Assembly: GCA_045538535.1 (NCBI GenBank)
Contig: JAZSRN010000014.1
Span: 1 to 12,863 of the forward strand
Reading direction: 5' to 3'
DNA length: 12,863 nucleotides
Origin: RUG14219 sp045538535
GTDB taxonomy: Bacteria > Cyanobacteriota > Vampirovibrionia > Gastranaerophilales > Gastranaerophilaceae
A program made the position numbers and the translations under genes. Each line of letters opens with the position of its first letter. Positions within the stretch are counted from its first letter, which is position 1. The notes under the pieces were generated by a model. It saw only the letters and a program-made list of their open reading frames with translations, was not told where the DNA came from and did no database searches. Of this stretch, positions 12,143 through 12,863 are shown piece by piece.

Positions 12143-12863
12143 TTAATCACCTTTACACAACACTAAGCCGCTGCTGATGTATCGGTAGGTGTAGGGCCAG
12201 TACGAGCTCGTAGAACCGAAGCGGCGGTAGTATGCGTAGAGGCTACCGTACTCACGCCCAGACCAAACAAAAAACGACGCTGAAAATGTTGGGGTTGTGA
12301 AACCGTATTTAGAGCCAATTGAGGCACTGTAAGATATACCGGATTTGTCTTCTTGTTCTCCGATTGTTGTGCCGTATATGTCACTTGCGATTGCTGCTAG
12401 GTCGGACATGCTTGCCATTTTGGATTTACCACCACACATTGCTGCTGCGCCAGCATAATAGTCGTTTCCGTTGTAACAGTAATCAAGTTCTAAATCATCC
12501 TTTTGGGCCATACATTCATCATAAGTTAATGGTTTGTTTGCTGCTTGTGGTGCCTTAAAACATCCACCGTTGATTTCAAAGAAACAGCCAGAGCCTAAGC
12601 TTGCACCGTTTAAGGATACTACATCACCGCCTAGTTTATTTGGCATTTTACTTCCGTTCCAATCAAATACTGCAGCTACGCAACCGGATGTTGAAGATTG
12701 ATTGTTTGACCAAGTAATTGGAACTTCGTCAATATCACATTTGGCGTTGTAGGTTAATAACATTGCGGTACCATCTGCCGATACTATACCTACAGTATCA
12801 CCATCTCCTTGAGTGACGTTCTTTTCCTTTTTTAGTTCTTTACCGGTTTTGGTATCTTTTATT
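12143..12863 (-). CDS. Type II secretion/type IV pseudopilin-like protein with lectin-like C-terminus (5' end outside window)
   Basis: The last 239 residues of a minus-strand gene open at the right edge; the Met at 12763 is internal. The middle holds A-V-F-D-W-N-G-S-K-M-P-N-K-L-G-G-D, close to the D-x-N-G-x-x-x-P-N-x-x-G-x-D pattern of pseudopilin globular domains. The missing N-terminus would therefore be expected to carry a prepilin peptidase site and hydrophobic helix. The fragment is rich in Cys, suggesting disulfides outside the cell. The C-terminal ~120 residues resemble the C-type-lectin-like/DUF1566-type tail: M-A-S-M-S-D-L-A-A-I-A as the usual R-L-P-T-x-x-E-L-A region, then F-F-V-W-S-G-R-E-Y ... 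Y-Y-R-R-F-G-S, ending G-L-V-L-C-K-G-D. The last ~40 codons have a base composition unlike the rest of the gene (see the variable-region entry). Its role is probably surface display on a pilus-like or secreted structure; ligand unknown. Confidence 0.7.
   Translation of the reverse strand, partial: IKDTKTGKELKKEKNVTQGDGDTVGIVSADGTAMLLTYNAKCDIDEVPITWSNNQSSTSGCVAAVFDWNGSKMPNKLGGDVVSLNGASLGSGCFFEINGGCFKAPQAANKPLTYDECMAQKDDLELDYCYNGNDYYAGAAAMCGGKSKMASMSDLAAIASDIYGTTIGEQEDKSGISYSASIGSKYGFTTPTFSASFFVWSGREYGSLYAYYRRFGSTSSYWPYTYRYISSGLVLCKGD
12146..12268 (-). other. Candidate DGR variable region in the pseudopilin-like tail
   Basis: By hand count these 41 codons are about 54% GC and 19% A on the coding strand in an otherwise strongly A-rich genome. 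Twenty of 41 end in C, including codons rare elsewhere here (CGC twice, CTC, CCC) plus TAC, AGC, ACC, ATC, TTC and GGC. There is no AAC. DGRs turn template AAC codons into NNC by adenine mutagenesis during reverse transcription, usually at the C-terminal end of a C-type-lectin-fold protein, as here. No template repeat or reverse transcriptase is in the window, so the call is inference from composition, position and fold. Confidence 0.55.

Noticed and set aside
12319..12558. A + strand ORF of 79 codons opposite the pseudopilin-like gene
   Set aside because: It is antisense to a gene with recognisable protein motifs and has a Cys/Leu/Arg-heavy composition typical of a shadow frame.
1..12863. 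CRISPR array, tRNA or rRNA gene, insertion sequence or DGR reverse transcriptase
   Set aside because: No regularly spaced repeats, cloverleaf-like segments, transposase motifs or Y-x-D-D reverse transcriptase block were seen on either strand by eye.

Overview
The window is AT-rich, gene-dense bacterial DNA. It most resembles a gut Melainabacteria/Vampirovibrionia (Gastranaerophilales-type) genome, the non-photosynthetic sister group of Cyanobacteria. This placement is inferred from several gene types together: a bS16 tail, a DUF366 protein beside queC, a HEAT-repeat protein of the phycobilisome-lyase type, a TPM protein, tandem membrane proteins with a short N-terminal F-S-G / F-T-A motif, and a pseudopilin-like protein with a C-type-lectin-like tail. 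No rRNA gene is present to confirm it.

Layout. (1) 1-1419: the 3' end of rpsP (+) faces cca (-). The rpsP terminator hairpin also encodes the last codons and stop of cca. (2) 1385-1419: two divergent, physically interlocked promoters serve cca (-) and a helicase gene (+). (3) 1462-6012: a tight three-gene + strand operon holds a Upf1-like SF1 helicase with a C-terminal nuclease-like domain, a TPM-domain membrane protein and a nucleotidyltransferase-fold protein lacking one catalytic Asp. (4) 6013-6215: a gene-free gap with a hairpin. (5) 6216-7885: two overlapping, distantly paralogous membrane proteins of unknown function, closed by a strong terminator. (6) 7924-10975: an operon with its own promoter holds a HEAT-repeat protein, queC, a DUF366 protein and a SPOR-domain membrane protein, and ends in a bidirectional terminator shared with convergent surE. 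(7) 10987-11840: surE (-) with a clear promoter and Shine-Dalgarno sequence. (8) 11841-12142: a very AT-rich gene-free region with inverted repeats and an orphan + strand terminator, which suggests a small RNA. (9) 12143-12863: the 3' part of a minus-strand pseudopilin-like gene that runs off the window.

How the genes work together. Most are housekeeping: ribosome (rpsP), tRNA 3'-end maturation (cca), queuosine precursor synthesis (queC, perhaps with DUF366), nucleotide phosphatase (surE) and envelope/division (SPOR, TPM).

The most notable signal is in the last gene. Its final ~40 codons are GC-rich, poor in adenine on the coding strand and dominated by NNC codons (TAC, AGC, CGC, CTC, CCC, TTC, ATC, ACC). 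They lie within a lectin-like tail of the W-S-x-x-E-Y type. This is the footprint expected of a diversity-generating retroelement (DGR) variable region, where AAC codons of a template are randomised at adenines. No reverse transcriptase or template repeat is visible here, so they would lie beyond the right edge or elsewhere in the genome.
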